Source: Colwellia psychrerythraea 34H (lineage in GTDB: Bacteria; Pseudomonadota; Gammaproteobacteria; Enterobacterales; Alteromonadaceae). Taken from it: DNA of 64,000 nucleotides. The stretch is taken from the NCBI RefSeq assembly GCF_000012325.1, contig NC_003910.7, forward strand, positions 4,340,001-4,404,000, given 5' to 3'. The position numbers and the translations under genes were made by a program. The notes beneath the pieces are model-generated. The model did no database searches, had not been told where the DNA came from, and saw only the letters and a program-made list of their open reading frames with translations. Shown here one piece after another: positions 28,245-38,100 of the stretch (position 1 is its first letter; every line of letters starts with the position of its first letter).

Positions 28245-28862
28245 ATGGATAGTCACCCTATAAAAAATTCACTTGGTATTTTTCCAAAATCATGGAGTGA
28301 AGAACATGCCGGAAGAATTCCAGGTAATATTCCTATCTGGGTAGGGATACTTTCAGAGCTTACAGAGTTTGGTATTTTTTTTGCTGCGTACTTTATTGCT
28401 AAATTTTATTACCCCGATACTTTTGCCCAAGGTCCTCAAAGTTTACACACCTCATTGGGTGTTACTAATACCATTGTATTATTATCTTCTAGCTACTTTA
28501 TGGCCAAAGCCATGTCCTTTATAAGGGTAAATAATAAAATTAAATGTGAGCGATATTTATGGTTGGCATTAAGTTGTGGTGTGTTGTATTTGATCATTAA
28601 AACCTGGGAGTTTCACTGGAATACGCTGCAGGGTTTTAGTGCCAATACTAATGAATTTTTTACCGTTTATTACTATATGACCTTTAACCATTTTATTCAT
28701 GTTGGTTGGGCTTCATGTGCCATCTTGTGGGTAATATATCGTTTGAGAAGCGGTGCTTATTCATCAACAGAGCATTCAGGCTTAGAAGCATTGGCCGTGT
28801 ATTGGCATATGATAGATTTAATGTGGATACTTATTTTCCCATTATTATATGTACTTAGGTAG
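28245..28862 (+). CDS. norE: NorE-like cytochrome c oxidase subunit III family protein
   Basis: Inner-membrane protein of 205 residues with about five membrane segments, matching the heme-copper oxidase subunit III family. Key segments are IPIWVGILSELTEFGIFFAAYFIA (residues 29-52), KTWEFHWNTLQG, and FNHFIHVGWASCAILWVIY near the end. NorE is an accessory factor of nitric-oxide reductase in denitrifiers. The ATG at 28245, preceded by AGGAAAAG, is chosen over an upstream start. No norC or norB gene is visible in the window. norF-like follows 4 bases later. Confidence 0.8.
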   Translation: MDSHPIKNSLGIFPKSWSEEHAGRIPGNIPIWVGILSELTEFGIFFAAYFIAKFYYPDTFAQGPQSLHTSLGVTNTIVLLSSSYFMAKAMSFIRVNNKIKCERYLWLALSCGVLYLIIKTWEFHWNTLQGFSANTNEFFTVYYYMTFNHFIHVGWASCAILWVIYRLRSGAYSSTEHSGLEALAVYWHMIDLMWILIFPLLYVLR

Positions 28863-28865
28863 GAA

Positions 28866-29126
28866 ATGATAATGAAACACCCAATAAAATTAGAATACTA
28901 TTTAGCTGCCTTAATTGTAATAACATTACTAAATACCTTCTTAGGAGAGAAATTTTCCTCCACAGCCTTAGTGAGTGTATTAATTGCAATAACAGTAACT
29001 TATAAAGGTTTTATCGTCATAGATCACTTTATGGAACTAAAAGGCGCCAATAAGAACTTACGCTTTTTAATGCGATTGTACTTTGTTATTTTCCCCTCAC
29101 TGATAATTGTGAGTGCTTTTTATTAG
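28866..29126 (+). CDS. norF: NorF-like small membrane protein (COX4-type)
   Basis: An 86-residue protein with about three membrane segments (YYLAALIVITLLNTFLG, ALVSVLIAITVTYKGFIVI, MRLYFVIFPSLIIVSAF). The motif GFIVIDHFMELKG is typical of prokaryotic cytochrome oxidase subunit IV and NorF proteins. It directly follows norE with a 3-base gap after the stop. A second ATG two codons in (MKHPIK) is an equally likely start. The NorF name rests on this pairing. Confidence 0.7.
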   Translation: MIMKHPIKLEYYLAALIVITLLNTFLGEKFSSTALVSVLIAITVTYKGFIVIDHFMELKGANKNLRFLMRLYFVIFPSLIIVSAFY

Positions 29127-29226
29127 TCGGTGAGTTCTTTAAAAAAACGAAAAACGATTGCAGATGAATTATTCATTTTGAGGTAATATGAGTTCATAAA
29201 CTTATTATTTATCATCAAGAAATCAT

Positions 29227-29703
29227 ATGAATATATCTAAATTAATCTCTACGTGTTTATTGCTACTAGGGACCACAGTAACTACCTCTGTTGTAGCTAG
29301 TGAACATGAACATAGTCATGGGCACGCATCCACTGAACAAGGTATGCAATTAGATCAAGGAAAAAAATGGCCCATTGATGCAAGCTTACATATTGGCATG
29401 AGTAAGATAAAAGCCTCAATCGAAGAAAACATTTCAGAGATCCACCATAAGCAATTTACCGACGCACAGTATAAATCACTCGCTGGTAAAGTAGATGTAC
29501 AACTCGCATATTTATTTGAACACTGTAAGTTGCCAGCAGATGCTGATGCACAATTACATATTTTGCTATTTGATATGATGCAAGCTAGTAAACAAATGCA
29601 ATCGTCAGATAATCCGCGTGCAGGGGCTATTACAACAATAAAAGCCTTGCAGAAATATCCTCACTATTTTGATGATAAAGAGTGGCAATCATTGCAACAC
29701 TAA
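29227..29703 (+). CDS. His-rich periplasmic DnrO-like protein
   Basis: A 158-residue exported protein. The signal peptide (MNISKLISTCLLLLGTTVTT, cleavage near VVAS) is followed by a histidine cluster (EHEHSHGHA) that could bind metal. The rest is helical, with LDQGKKWPIDASLHIGMSKI, LFEHCKLPADADAQLHILL and a final YPHYFDDKEW. These resemble the DnrO family found with denitrification genes, and its location behind norE/norF agrees. The role is unknown, and I am unsure of the exact family. Confidence 0.55.
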   Translation: MNISKLISTCLLLLGTTVTTSVVASEHEHSHGHASTEQGMQLDQGKKWPIDASLHIGMSKIKASIEENISEIHHKQFTDAQYKSLAGKVDVQLAYLFEHCKLPADADAQLHILLFDMMQASKQMQSSDNPRAGAITTIKALQKYPHYFDDKEWQSLQH

Positions 29704-29803
29704 ATGTAATATTTAATAAAGACTTACGTGTGTCGAGTAGTAAAATAATAACCTCAAAAACCTATCGCTGTGCATAAACCCAAGCTACTCAACATTAGTA
29801 AGT

Positions 29804-29836
29804 GAAATAATTTAACTCATCAAGTTAAATTATTTC
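29804..29836. other. Perfect 13-base inverted repeat
   Basis: GAAATAATTTAAC and GTTAAATTATTTC flank a 7-base loop. It lies 100 bases beyond the DnrO-like gene in a 449-base stretch without coding sequence. It lacks a T-run, so it may be an mRNA 3' structure. Confidence 0.5.
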
Positions 29837-29939
29837 GTTTGATGAACTCAACATAAAAAATTAGTATGATCTTGTTTCTTGAATCTTCCCCGATTCTTTT
29901 GTAACACTTAAGTATATTGTTTAATTTGATTCACTTATA

Positions 29940-29965
29940 GGACATCTTTTGATGTCCTTTTTTTT
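29940..29965 (+). terminator. Intrinsic terminator in a gene-free stretch
   Basis: Stem GGACATC / GATGTCC (7 base pairs) has a TTTT loop and is followed by nine T. The nearest upstream gene ends 236 bases earlier, so it could end either that transcript or a small RNA. GAATC / GATTC forms a second small hairpin at 29881-29896. Otherwise 29704-30152 is AT-rich and holds no visible gene. Confidence 0.75.
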
Positions 29966-30152
29966 ATTCTTATTTTACCTACTCAATGACGGTTTTATCT
30001 AAAAAAAACAAAATGGTGCATACAAACCAAAACGGTGCATTTAAAAAGATATAAATTATTAAATAATAAAAAATAACCTTTAAAGTTAACAAGTTAAAAG
30101 TAGGCATAAATTTTGCTATTAGATATTTGTCGTTATCCATATAATTTTAAAT

Positions 30153-31040
30153 ATGTCTATTCAAACACCAATACGTGGCTTACGTTCATTTTGTGTTGCC
30201 TCAAAATGCTTAAGCTTTAAACATGCAGCAGCACAATTATTTTTAACTCCATCAGCGGTTAGTCACCAAATAAAACAACTAGAAGAACAATTAGGTTTTA
30301 TGCTCTTCAAACGAAACACCCGCTCAATTGAACTAACAAGTTCAGGTAAACAATTTTACCAGTCAATACAGCCAATAATTCACCAATTGGAATCTACCAT
30401 ATCGGAATTTACCCACAACCAACAAAATCATACCATTGTAATTAGTTTGCCCGAGTTTTTTGCCAGTGAATTATTTATTCCTCGCTTAAGCGAATGGTCT
30501 GAAAAGAACCCATCAATTAATCTTCAGTTAGAGACTGTAAAGGCAGGCAGTGAACCATCACAGATTGCCGATCTATCTATCGTATTAGCTAATGGAAAGC
30601 CAAATGCAAGTATCGTTCAGGAACTATTTCCAATTCGTTATGCTGCGGCTTGTAATAAAAAGCTCTACAAAAAACTTAAAAACTCTGGCTTTAAAGCACT
30701 AAAAAATACTCCGCTAATATTACATAGGTCCAGACCTTGGTCTTGGCATCAATGGGCTGAAAATCTAGGTGTTAACGATTTTGATCCTAAGCAAATTATA
30801 CAGTTTGATAGTATGTTTGGTGTCGCTCGCGCAGCACAACAAGGTATGGGAATAGCATTAGTCCCTTTACCAATGAGTAAAACATGGTTTAGTGAGCAGC
30901 TATTAGTTAAATTATTTGACGAAGAGCTAAATACCAATGATAGATATTATTTAATTCAACATGAAAATATGGAGAGTAAAGTAGAGTTAACATTATTTGC
31001 CAATTGGGTGAAAGAAACCTTCATGACTGACTACCTGTAG
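30153..31040 (+). CDS. LysR-family transcriptional regulator (GcvA-like)
   Basis: A 295-residue LysR protein. The winged helix-turn-helix is at residues 10-65 (LRSFCVASKCLSFKHAAAQL then TPSAVSHQIKQLEEQLG). The effector domain ends with GVARAAQQGMGIALVPLPM, similar to GcvA and AmpR regulators. It is not divergent from a metabolic gene, so its target is unclear; the small secreted protein gene at 31165 is next on the same strand. Confidence 0.88.
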   Translation: MSIQTPIRGLRSFCVASKCLSFKHAAAQLFLTPSAVSHQIKQLEEQLGFMLFKRNTRSIELTSSGKQFYQSIQPIIHQLESTISEFTHNQQNHTIVISLPEFFASELFIPRLSEWSEKNPSINLQLETVKAGSEPSQIADLSIVLANGKPNASIVQELFPIRYAAACNKKLYKKLKNSGFKALKNTPLILHRSRPWSWHQWAENLGVNDFDPKQIIQFDSMFGVARAAQQGMGIALVPLPMSKTWFSEQLLVKLFDEELNTNDRYYLIQHENMESKVELTLFANWVKETFMTDYL

Positions 31041-31119
31041 GTAGTCGTTTAATAAGTGAAATAAATTCATTTGATGAGTGTTTTTTAATAGTTTGTCAGG
31101 GATATAACAATTCCTTAAA

Positions 31120-31150
31120 TTAAAGGTGTATCAAGGTGATACACCTTTAA
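31120..31150 (+). other. Perfect 14-base hairpin in a 5' leader
   Basis: TTAAAGGTGTATCA and TGATACACCTTTAA form a 14-base stem with a 3-base loop. It ends 14 bases before the ATG at 31165, just upstream of the Shine-Dalgarno GGAG. It has no T-run. In RNA it could block or protect ribosome entry, or act as a terminator of the LysR gene. Confidence 0.6.
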
Positions 31151-31164
31151 ACTGGAGAATTAAC

Positions 31165-31677
31165 ATGACAACTAAATCTATAATTTTTAATACCCTTCTA
31201 GCAAGTATTGCATTAAGTAGCCTTGTCTCTGCTTCGGCTAGCGAGCTAGCATTAAAAGTTGCGGTAATTAAAGATACTGTCGGTAGTAAAAATATAATGA
31301 CTGGCGACTTAACTACTGGAATAAAAAGACTTACTAGAATGAATATGGTTGAGCAAACTTTCGAAAGTAATATGAGCTTATGTGTTGCATATATACAGTC
31401 GAATAACAAAGCCAAATCAGAATCAAGTTGTTCTGCTGCAATTAAAAGCACAAAATCAATGCCATTGCACAATGAACAAGCCATTTACCTTAAATCTCTT
31501 AGTTATAGTAACCGAGGTATTGCACGTTATTTCAGTGATAACTTATCAGGTGCGATTGATGATTTAACAACGGCAATATCAATTAACTCGAATCCTATTA
31601 CCAAAGGTAATTTAAGACTAATCAGTGGTCTTTCCGTTGAGCCTAATGAAACGAGAAAAAGTCTACTTTCTGATTAA
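31165..31677 (+). CDS. Exported tetratricopeptide-like protein
   Basis: A 170-residue predicted periplasmic protein. The signal peptide (IIFNTLLASIALSSLVSASA) is followed by helical repeat-like segments, including YLKSLSYSNRGIARYFSDNL and GAIDDLTTAISINSNP, which fit a TPR pair. Two cysteines (SLCVAYI and ESSCSAAI) may form a disulfide. The ATG at 31165 has a good GGAG site; an upstream alternative start lies inside the hairpin. It ends 6 bases before the convergent DUF2955 gene stop. The function is unknown. Confidence 0.7.
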   Translation: MTTKSIIFNTLLASIALSSLVSASASELALKVAVIKDTVGSKNIMTGDLTTGIKRLTRMNMVEQTFESNMSLCVAYIQSNNKAKSESSCSAAIKSTKSMPLHNEQAIYLKSLSYSNRGIARYFSDNLSGAIDDLTTAISINSNPITKGNLRLISGLSVEPNETRKSLLSD

Positions 31678-31682
31678 AAATC

Positions 31683-32759
31683 TCACTTTGAAACGACTGA
31701 CTTATTGGGTTTAAACCAATAACGTTCAAGCACTTTTAAGGCTGACATAATGTAAAAGACTGCAGAGCAAATAAGTAATACTCGTTGGATTAAAATCTCG
31801 CTAAAGTTACTATCTGCCGCCATAGCGCTATTTACAATCACGAGTAGTGCGATAAACCCTGAACTATAATACTTAGCCATTGGCGAGCCAGAAAAAATAT
31901 GTCTACCAAAAAATAGTGCGGTAGCAAGCAGCAATAATAAGTAAAAATTAAACTGTGGCACAGCAACAATCAACCAATAAAAACCACAAGCAAATGCCCC
32001 GCCTAATAAGGTCGACAACAATGAGTTTTGTCCAGCCTGCTTACCTTCAGCCAAATCAGGTTTAAGAATAAAAAGCGCCGAAAAAACCATCACTAATAAA
32101 TAATCACTCAAACCATAACTGATAAAAATTGCCGCAATGGGGAAAACGACCAAAGTACTTTTTAAAGCAGTTTTCGCTGCAATATTTGAATAAGCCTTAC
32201 TGTATTTAGGCTTTATAGGAAATTGGGTGAAATTAGGATCCGGAAAAACAAAGTGTGCTAGCCAAAGCATCGCAATAGTTAACCAACTGGAATAAACAAA
32301 CCCTGCTGAAAAACCTATTGCTAAACCTTCGTTGCTATTGGCAATCATAGGTAAGACTAAAATAGCGATCATCGACATTAAGGTAAACCAAAATGAGCCA
32401 CCACGATTTAAATAGTAATATAGATGAAATAAAACCAAGGCTAACGCGATTAGATAGACAATCGGATACTGTAAAAAAAACAATGAGAAAGCTAACCCTA
32501 TAGCAAAGGCCTTTAGGGTACTCATCATATTATTAAAACTGGCTTTAACAGATGGTTTCGGTAATGGCATGGCCAAAATCATCGCGGTGAAAACAGGCAT
32601 TAAAAAAGCTAAAGGCCAATTAATGCCATACGCTAGCCCGCAGGAAAGTGTGACCCCAAAGGCAAAACGTAATACACGCATGGTGCTAACATCAGTAAAA
32701 ATACTCTTACGAATGTAAGTACCTATATTAGCAGAATGATTTGTCACTTTAATAGACAT
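31683..32759 (-). CDS. DUF2955 membrane protein (FUSC-like efflux component)
   Basis: A 358-residue protein with about ten membrane segments in two halves. It resembles the DUF2955/FUSC superfamily (AaeB-like) that works with HlyD-type adaptors. Visible segments include LAFLMPVFTAMILAMPLPKPS near residue 50 and LLVMVFSALFILKPDLAEGKQ near residue 222. Its start overlaps the end of the HlyD gene by 11 bases, so the two form one operon and probably one transport complex. The substrate is unknown; aromatic acids or drugs are typical for relatives. Confidence 0.8.
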   Translation of the reverse strand: MSIKVTNHSANIGTYIRKSIFTDVSTMRVLRFAFGVTLSCGLAYGINWPLAFLMPVFTAMILAMPLPKPSVKASFNNMMSTLKAFAIGLAFSLFFLQYPIVYLIALALVLFHLYYYLNRGGSFWFTLMSMIAILVLPMIANSNEGLAIGFSAGFVYSSWLTIAMLWLAHFVFPDPNFTQFPIKPKYSKAYSNIAAKTALKSTLVVFPIAAIFISYGLSDYLLVMVFSALFILKPDLAEGKQAGQNSLLSTLLGGAFACGFYWLIVAVPQFNFYLLLLLATALFFGRHIFSGSPMAKYYSSGFIALLVIVNSAMAADSNFSEILIQRVLLICSAVFYIMSALKVLERYWFKPNKSVVSK

Positions 32760-33870
32760 AAGAAAGTATGCTTAATACTCTAATCCAAAGCCAACCAAGA
32801 CTGTTAACGAACCAATTATCACCAGTATAAATTTGTACATCTGCTTGACCGCCTAATCGACGCTTACCTTTAGTACTATCGTCATCAAAGGTAATCATTA
32901 CCGGAAAGCGTTGCGCATCTCTAAGCCAGCCAGTTTTTGATTCAACCGTAGCTAAACCACCGACAGCACTGGTCGAAGAAGTATCAACGGCAAATCCTAT
33001 ACTACTTATTTTCCCTTGATATATAGTACCAGGGTTAACATCTAAAGCTATTTCAACCGAGTTTCCTATGGCTAAATTTGCTAAGTTGTTCTCACGTAAA
33101 TTCACTTGAACCCAGGCATTATTACCTTCAATAAAGGTCATTGACGCAGCGCCAGCTTTTGCATAAAAACCAGTATCGATTTGCAAGTTAGTGATGCCAC
33201 CATAAGAAGGGGCGAGAACAACAGTTCGGCTGAGGTCCAATTGTGTTTTTTTAAGTTGCGCCATCGCGGCACGAATTCTAGGGTTAGCATTACCTTCTTT
33301 ACCTAAAGACTGCTTAGCTTTATCTAAGTTAGCTTCTGCACTGACTACTTGAGCTTTACTCGCCTTGATTGCGGCACGTGCTTTATCGCCTTCAGAATGA
33401 GAAAGCACATTTTTGTCTTCCATTTCAAAAACACGCGAACTTTGTGCATTAACATGTTCAACGTTGGTTTCTGCAACAACAAGTTGTGCCTGCGCAGTAA
33501 CAACTGATGCCATACCCGCACCAATTTCTTGACCAGCCATTTCTAAAGAAGCTTCTGCATTTTCTACGGCCAATTCATAATCACTTGGATCAATTTTAAA
33601 TAATATATCGCCAGGAGCGACTATCTGATCTTGCTTGACTAATACTTCTATTACCCGACCAGAAACTTGCGGCACAATTGGAATGACATAAGTTTGCACT
33701 CGTGCTTGATCTGACCATGGCGCATGTCTGTCGGCAATGATGTACCAAACAAAAATCAAGGCTGTTATGATTAACACGTATTTAGTAATTTTTCGCACAG
33801 GATCTTGTGTTTCAATTACCGTTTTTGCTTCTTGAACTGTGGCATCTTTTTGTTGTTCTTGCTCTGACAT
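32749..33870 (-). CDS. HlyD-family membrane fusion adaptor (EmrA/AaeA-like)
   Basis: A 373-residue periplasmic adaptor. A single N-terminal membrane anchor (YVLIITALIFVWYIIA, about residues 32-47) is followed by the biotinyl-lipoyl half (IVPIVPQVSGRVIEVLVKQDQIV), a helical hairpin with alanine-rich coiled coil (residues 110-190) and the second lipoyl half (VVLAPSYGGITNLQIDTGFYA). It is the first gene of a two-gene operon with the DUF2955 protein. The outer-membrane partner is absent here; TolC is a candidate. Confidence 0.87.
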   Translation of the reverse strand: MSEQEQQKDATVQEAKTVIETQDPVRKITKYVLIITALIFVWYIIADRHAPWSDQARVQTYVIPIVPQVSGRVIEVLVKQDQIVAPGDILFKIDPSDYELAVENAEASLEMAGQEIGAGMASVVTAQAQLVVAETNVEHVNAQSSRVFEMEDKNVLSHSEGDKARAAIKASKAQVVSAEANLDKAKQSLGKEGNANPRIRAAMAQLKKTQLDLSRTVVLAPSYGGITNLQIDTGFYAKAGAASMTFIEGNNAWVQVNLRENNLANLAIGNSVEIALDVNPGTIYQGKISSIGFAVDTSSTSAVGGLATVESKTGWLRDAQRFPVMITFDDDSTKGKRRLGGQADVQIYTGDNWFVNSLGWLWIRVLSILSYVY

Positions 33871-34024
33871 GTTGTTTATTCTTCCGTAATAATCTGTTGC
33901 TTTAAAATAACGTCACTCTTAGCTTGATATAAATACCCAGCGTCACTTCTAAGTCATTTTAGGGTAGATAATCGTAAATATTATCATCGTTGATCCATGT
34001 GTTATGGATGATTTTCATAAATAG

Positions 34025-35083
34025 TTATTCATCAAATACATCCATATATTTATCCTTAATTTCGAGTACTCTCGGTAAACACTTTATAAACTCTGGCACT
34101 AATACGGGATCAAAATGCTTCCCAGTTTCCTCTACTAATAATGCGATGGCTTTTTCTACTGACCATGCGTTTTTATAAGGACGTACTGACGTTAATGCAT
34201 CGAATACATCGGCGATAGCAACAATACGAGCGCTTAAGGGAATATCTTCCCCTGATATGCCATTTGGATAACCACTACCATCATATTTTTCATGATGACA
34301 AAGGGCTATTTCGCGTGCCATTATCATCAAGTCTGACTCATGCTCCCCAAGTATTTCTACACCACATTCAACATGTGTCTGCATGATAGTCCACTCTTCT
34401 TTATCGAGTTTACCTGGTTTGAGTAACACCCTATCTGGTATCGCTATTTTACCAATATCATGCATCGGAGCAGCATTATAGAGTAACTCAACCCATTCAT
34501 CATTAGCCTGAACTTGCTCAGCTAAAAACTTAGAGTACCAACTCATTCTAATAACATGCAACCCCGTTTCATTGTCTTTGTATTCAGCCGCACAACCTAA
34601 TCGCTGAATAATTTCTAGTCGCGTATCATCGAGCTCTTTTGTACGTTGCTTCACTAATATTTCAAGTTCACGCTGTTGATTATATAGCGCTAATTGTGCA
34701 CGTACACGCGCAAGTACGATAGGCACACTGATTGGCTTAGTAATGTAATCTACTGCGCCTAATTTAAATCCCGCTTCTTCATCTTTTGTTTCTGTTTTAG
34801 CGGTAACAAAAATCACTGGAATATTTGCTGTGCTCGGATTCAACTTTAATTGCTGACAAACTTCATAACCATCCATACCTGGCATCATAATATCAAGCAG
34901 GATAATGTCTGGCTTATTTTTTGCTGAGGCGACTTTAAGCGCTAATTCACCATTAATCGCTGCTTTTACTTTATAAAAAGGACGTAATACACCACTTAAT
35001 ACATCTAGATTATCTGAGTTATCATCAACAATAAGTACTGTCGCTTTATCTCCGTCTACTACTTCATGCTTTGATAATGTCAT
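34025..35083 (-). CDS. Response regulator with HD-GYP phosphodiesterase domain
   Basis: A 352-residue protein with an N-terminal receiver (VLIVDDNSDN, phospho-acceptor Asp in IILLDIMMPGMDG, Lys in YITKP) and a C-terminal HD-GYP domain (APMHDIGKIAIPDRVL, ALCHHEKYDGSGYP with the GYP motif, IADVFDAL). HD-GYP enzymes degrade c-di-GMP. I chose the ATG at 35083, preceded by GAGGTG, rather than a start 48 bases upstream. It lies 103 bases downstream of the giant hybrid kinase on the same strand, which is its likely phosphodonor partner. Confidence 0.92.
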   Translation of the reverse strand: MTLSKHEVVDGDKATVLIVDDNSDNLDVLSGVLRPFYKVKAAINGELALKVASAKNKPDIILLDIMMPGMDGYEVCQQLKLNPSTANIPVIFVTAKTETKDEEAGFKLGAVDYITKPISVPIVLARVRAQLALYNQQRELEILVKQRTKELDDTRLEIIQRLGCAAEYKDNETGLHVIRMSWYSKFLAEQVQANDEWVELLYNAAPMHDIGKIAIPDRVLLKPGKLDKEEWTIMQTHVECGVEILGEHESDLMIMAREIALCHHEKYDGSGYPNGISGEDIPLSARIVAIADVFDALTSVRPYKNAWSVEKAIALLVEETGKHFDPVLVPEFIKCLPRVLEIKDKYMDVFDE

Positions 35084-35185
35084 ACGCACCTCTACTATTA
35101 TTGTATCGATAGTACATCGAAGGGAGTACATGCACTATTGATTACTTTATTATTAGTTTCTTGTAAGTTACTACTGATTCAGTAT

Positions 35186-38100
35186 TTAGTTATTTAGTAC
35201 ATCGATGAATTCATTCAAAGCGGTTTCCGCTTCAGTAAATTCATAACTTTCTATTTGCTGATAAATTTTCTCAAATAAGGCTTCTTGTTTAGTGCCCTTT
35301 AATTGATTTAAAATATCTTCAGCGAGTTCAATTGATTCTGTTTCAAAATTTTCAATTAGCTCAAGTAACTGAGCTAATTGCACCGTAAACTCTTCATTAA
35401 AGTTAAAATCATTAATGGGTGCAGTACTTTCAACACTATTTTCTTTAGCTAAATACTCAGTTAATTCATTTAAGACCAGCGTTAACTCTTCAGTGACTTG
35501 GTCAAGTAAATTAACTAACTCATCTGTATTAGCATCATTTGCACAAACCAGTTCCAATTGATCGGCATATCCCTGTAAAGCGTTAGCACCGATATTACCG
35601 GCACTTCCTTTTAAGGTATGAGCAAAACGGGTAACTTCCTCTTTATCTTGTTTTAACATAGCGACTTTAAAACGTTCTACAAAGTCGTCTTGTCCACTAA
35701 CAAATCGACCTAGTAATTTAACATATAATGATTTATTACCATTAGCCACCGCTAAACCAGCACTGGTATTAATAGTATTAAAATCAGGTATTGATATAAC
35801 CTTTTCAGGTAAGGTGTAAACACTTAATTTAGCCTTATCAATGTCATGGTCAAGCTTAATCGACGGTGAAACCCACTTTGCAATGGTGGCAAACATGGTG
35901 TTTACATTAATAGGTTTGGTGATGTGATCATTCATTCCTGAAGCTAAAACTTTTTCTTTATCACTCACCATAGCATTAGCTGTCATGGCAATAATAGGAA
36001 TTGAAGAATCACTTTCTCTAATAATTTTTGTTGCAGTAAACCCATCCATTACCGGCATTTGTAAATCCATTAAAATTCCGTCAAAGTGCCTGCTAGAGAA
36101 TTTTTCTACCGCGATGGCACCATTTTCAGCTAACTCAACATCAATGTTAGATTGCTTCAATAATTCAAGTGCTAGTTCTTGATTCAACTCATTATCTTCT
36201 ACTAATAATATTTTCGCGCCGCTTAAATGTTGCTGATTTTGAATAAGCTCATCGTCTCGTTTCATTTCCCGAGTATTGCTGTATGCCTCATCACCATTAA
36301 GGCGCATCATTTCATCAAAAATACTCGAAGAAGTGACAGGTTTAACCAATACGCTATTGATACGCTTTTTGAGCTGGTCAACCGCCTCATTATCATTGGC
36401 ATTAGACGTTACTAAAATAAATTGGTTATCTTGATAATTATTTTGTGACTTAATGATGTGATAGGTTTCAATGCCATCTAAATCAGGCATATTCCAATCA
36501 AGCATAATGAAATCAAACGTCAGTGTTGCTTGCTTAACGAGTTCAATTGCTTCTTCCCCGCTATTAGCAGCAACCACATGACAATGAAAGGATTTTAAAA
36601 TAGAGCTAAGTACATCCAATGCGAGCAAATTGTCATCAACAATAAGAATACGTTTATCTGCTAGAAAAGACTTTTGCTGCTCAACAAGCCTATTATCAAT
36701 GACATCAGACACTTGTAGTGTGGTGGTAAAAGAAAAACAACTGCCCTCACCCGCTTTACTTTCTAGCCATATCTGGCCATTCATTAACTCTACTAATTTT
36801 TTAGAAATAGTTAACCCTAAACCAGTACCACCGTACTTTCGGGTGGTTGAGCTATCAGCCTGACTAAAGGATTGAAATAGCTTTTTCTGTTGTTCATCAT
36901 CCATACCTATCCCGGAGTCTTTTACTGAAAACTCCAAGTTAATATCATCACAATGACTTGTGCTAACGTTAGTCACTACGTTGACTGAAATAACCACCTG
37001 TCCCTGCTCGGTAAACTTAACCGCATTTCCGGCTAAATTTATCAGGATTTGATTCAACCTTAAGGGATCCCCCTTAAGGTTGACTGGGACATCTGGAGAG
37101 ATATCAAACAACAGCTCTAAGTTTTTCTCTCCAGCTTTTAAGCCAATAATATTAGCTAGGTCTGCAAAGGTATCATGCAAACTGAACTCAATAACCTCAA
37201 TATCTAACTTACCCGCCTCAATTTTCGAGAAATCAAGGATGTCATTAATAATCCCTAATAAGGATTCTGCCGCTTTATAAACTTTGGTCACGTAATTCTT
37301 TGGCTTTCTGTCTAACTCACACCCCAATGCTAAATGAGACATGCCCATAATGGCATTCATCGGCGTACGAATTTCATGACTCATGTTCGCTAAAAAGTCG
37401 GACTTTGCTTTTGAAGCATCATCAGAGATACGTTTTGCTTCTAACAGTGCAAATTCAGCTTGTCTATCTAAGGTGATATCACGCACCATTACCGCCGCAT
37501 ACAAACCATTGTGAAAATGAACAGGCGTATACACCGCCTGAATTTCAATAAGCTTGCCTGATTTATGCTTAACTTTAAAATCTCGTTCTAAACTTCTAGT
37601 ATCGATGACCGTTTCTTCTTGAAAGAACTTTTTAAGTAAAGCTTTATGACTCTCTACTTGTTCTTGAGGAATAAATAAATCTACCGGATTACCTACAATT
37701 TCATCTCTTTCAAAACCAAGTAATTCAATGCCCGTTTGGTTAATCTGTTCTACTTCATCATTTTGATTCATGATGACCATACAAACTGGTAAATGCTCTA
37801 GCATTTTTTCGAGACGTTCAGTCTCTTGTACACGTAAGGTGATATCTTGTAGTGCAATCACACAGGCTAATTCTGACTCATCGTCTTCAACAGGTGAAAT
37901 GCTATATTCAAGAGGAAGTTCTCTCGCTCCGCTCATTAATACATATTCATTGCTAATACGGATGACTTCCTTGCTTTGAATTGCCTTATAAACTTCTGTG
38001 TCTTCAAAAGTTAAATTTTCTTTATTATCTCCAGCAAACAGTGAAATAAGATCACTTGAAAGAATCTGCTCTTCGCTATATCCCGTTATTTTTGTGGCAG

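Noticed and set aside
31131..31484. A 117-codon minus-strand frame
   Set aside because: Antisense to the exported TPR-like protein and no signal of its own.
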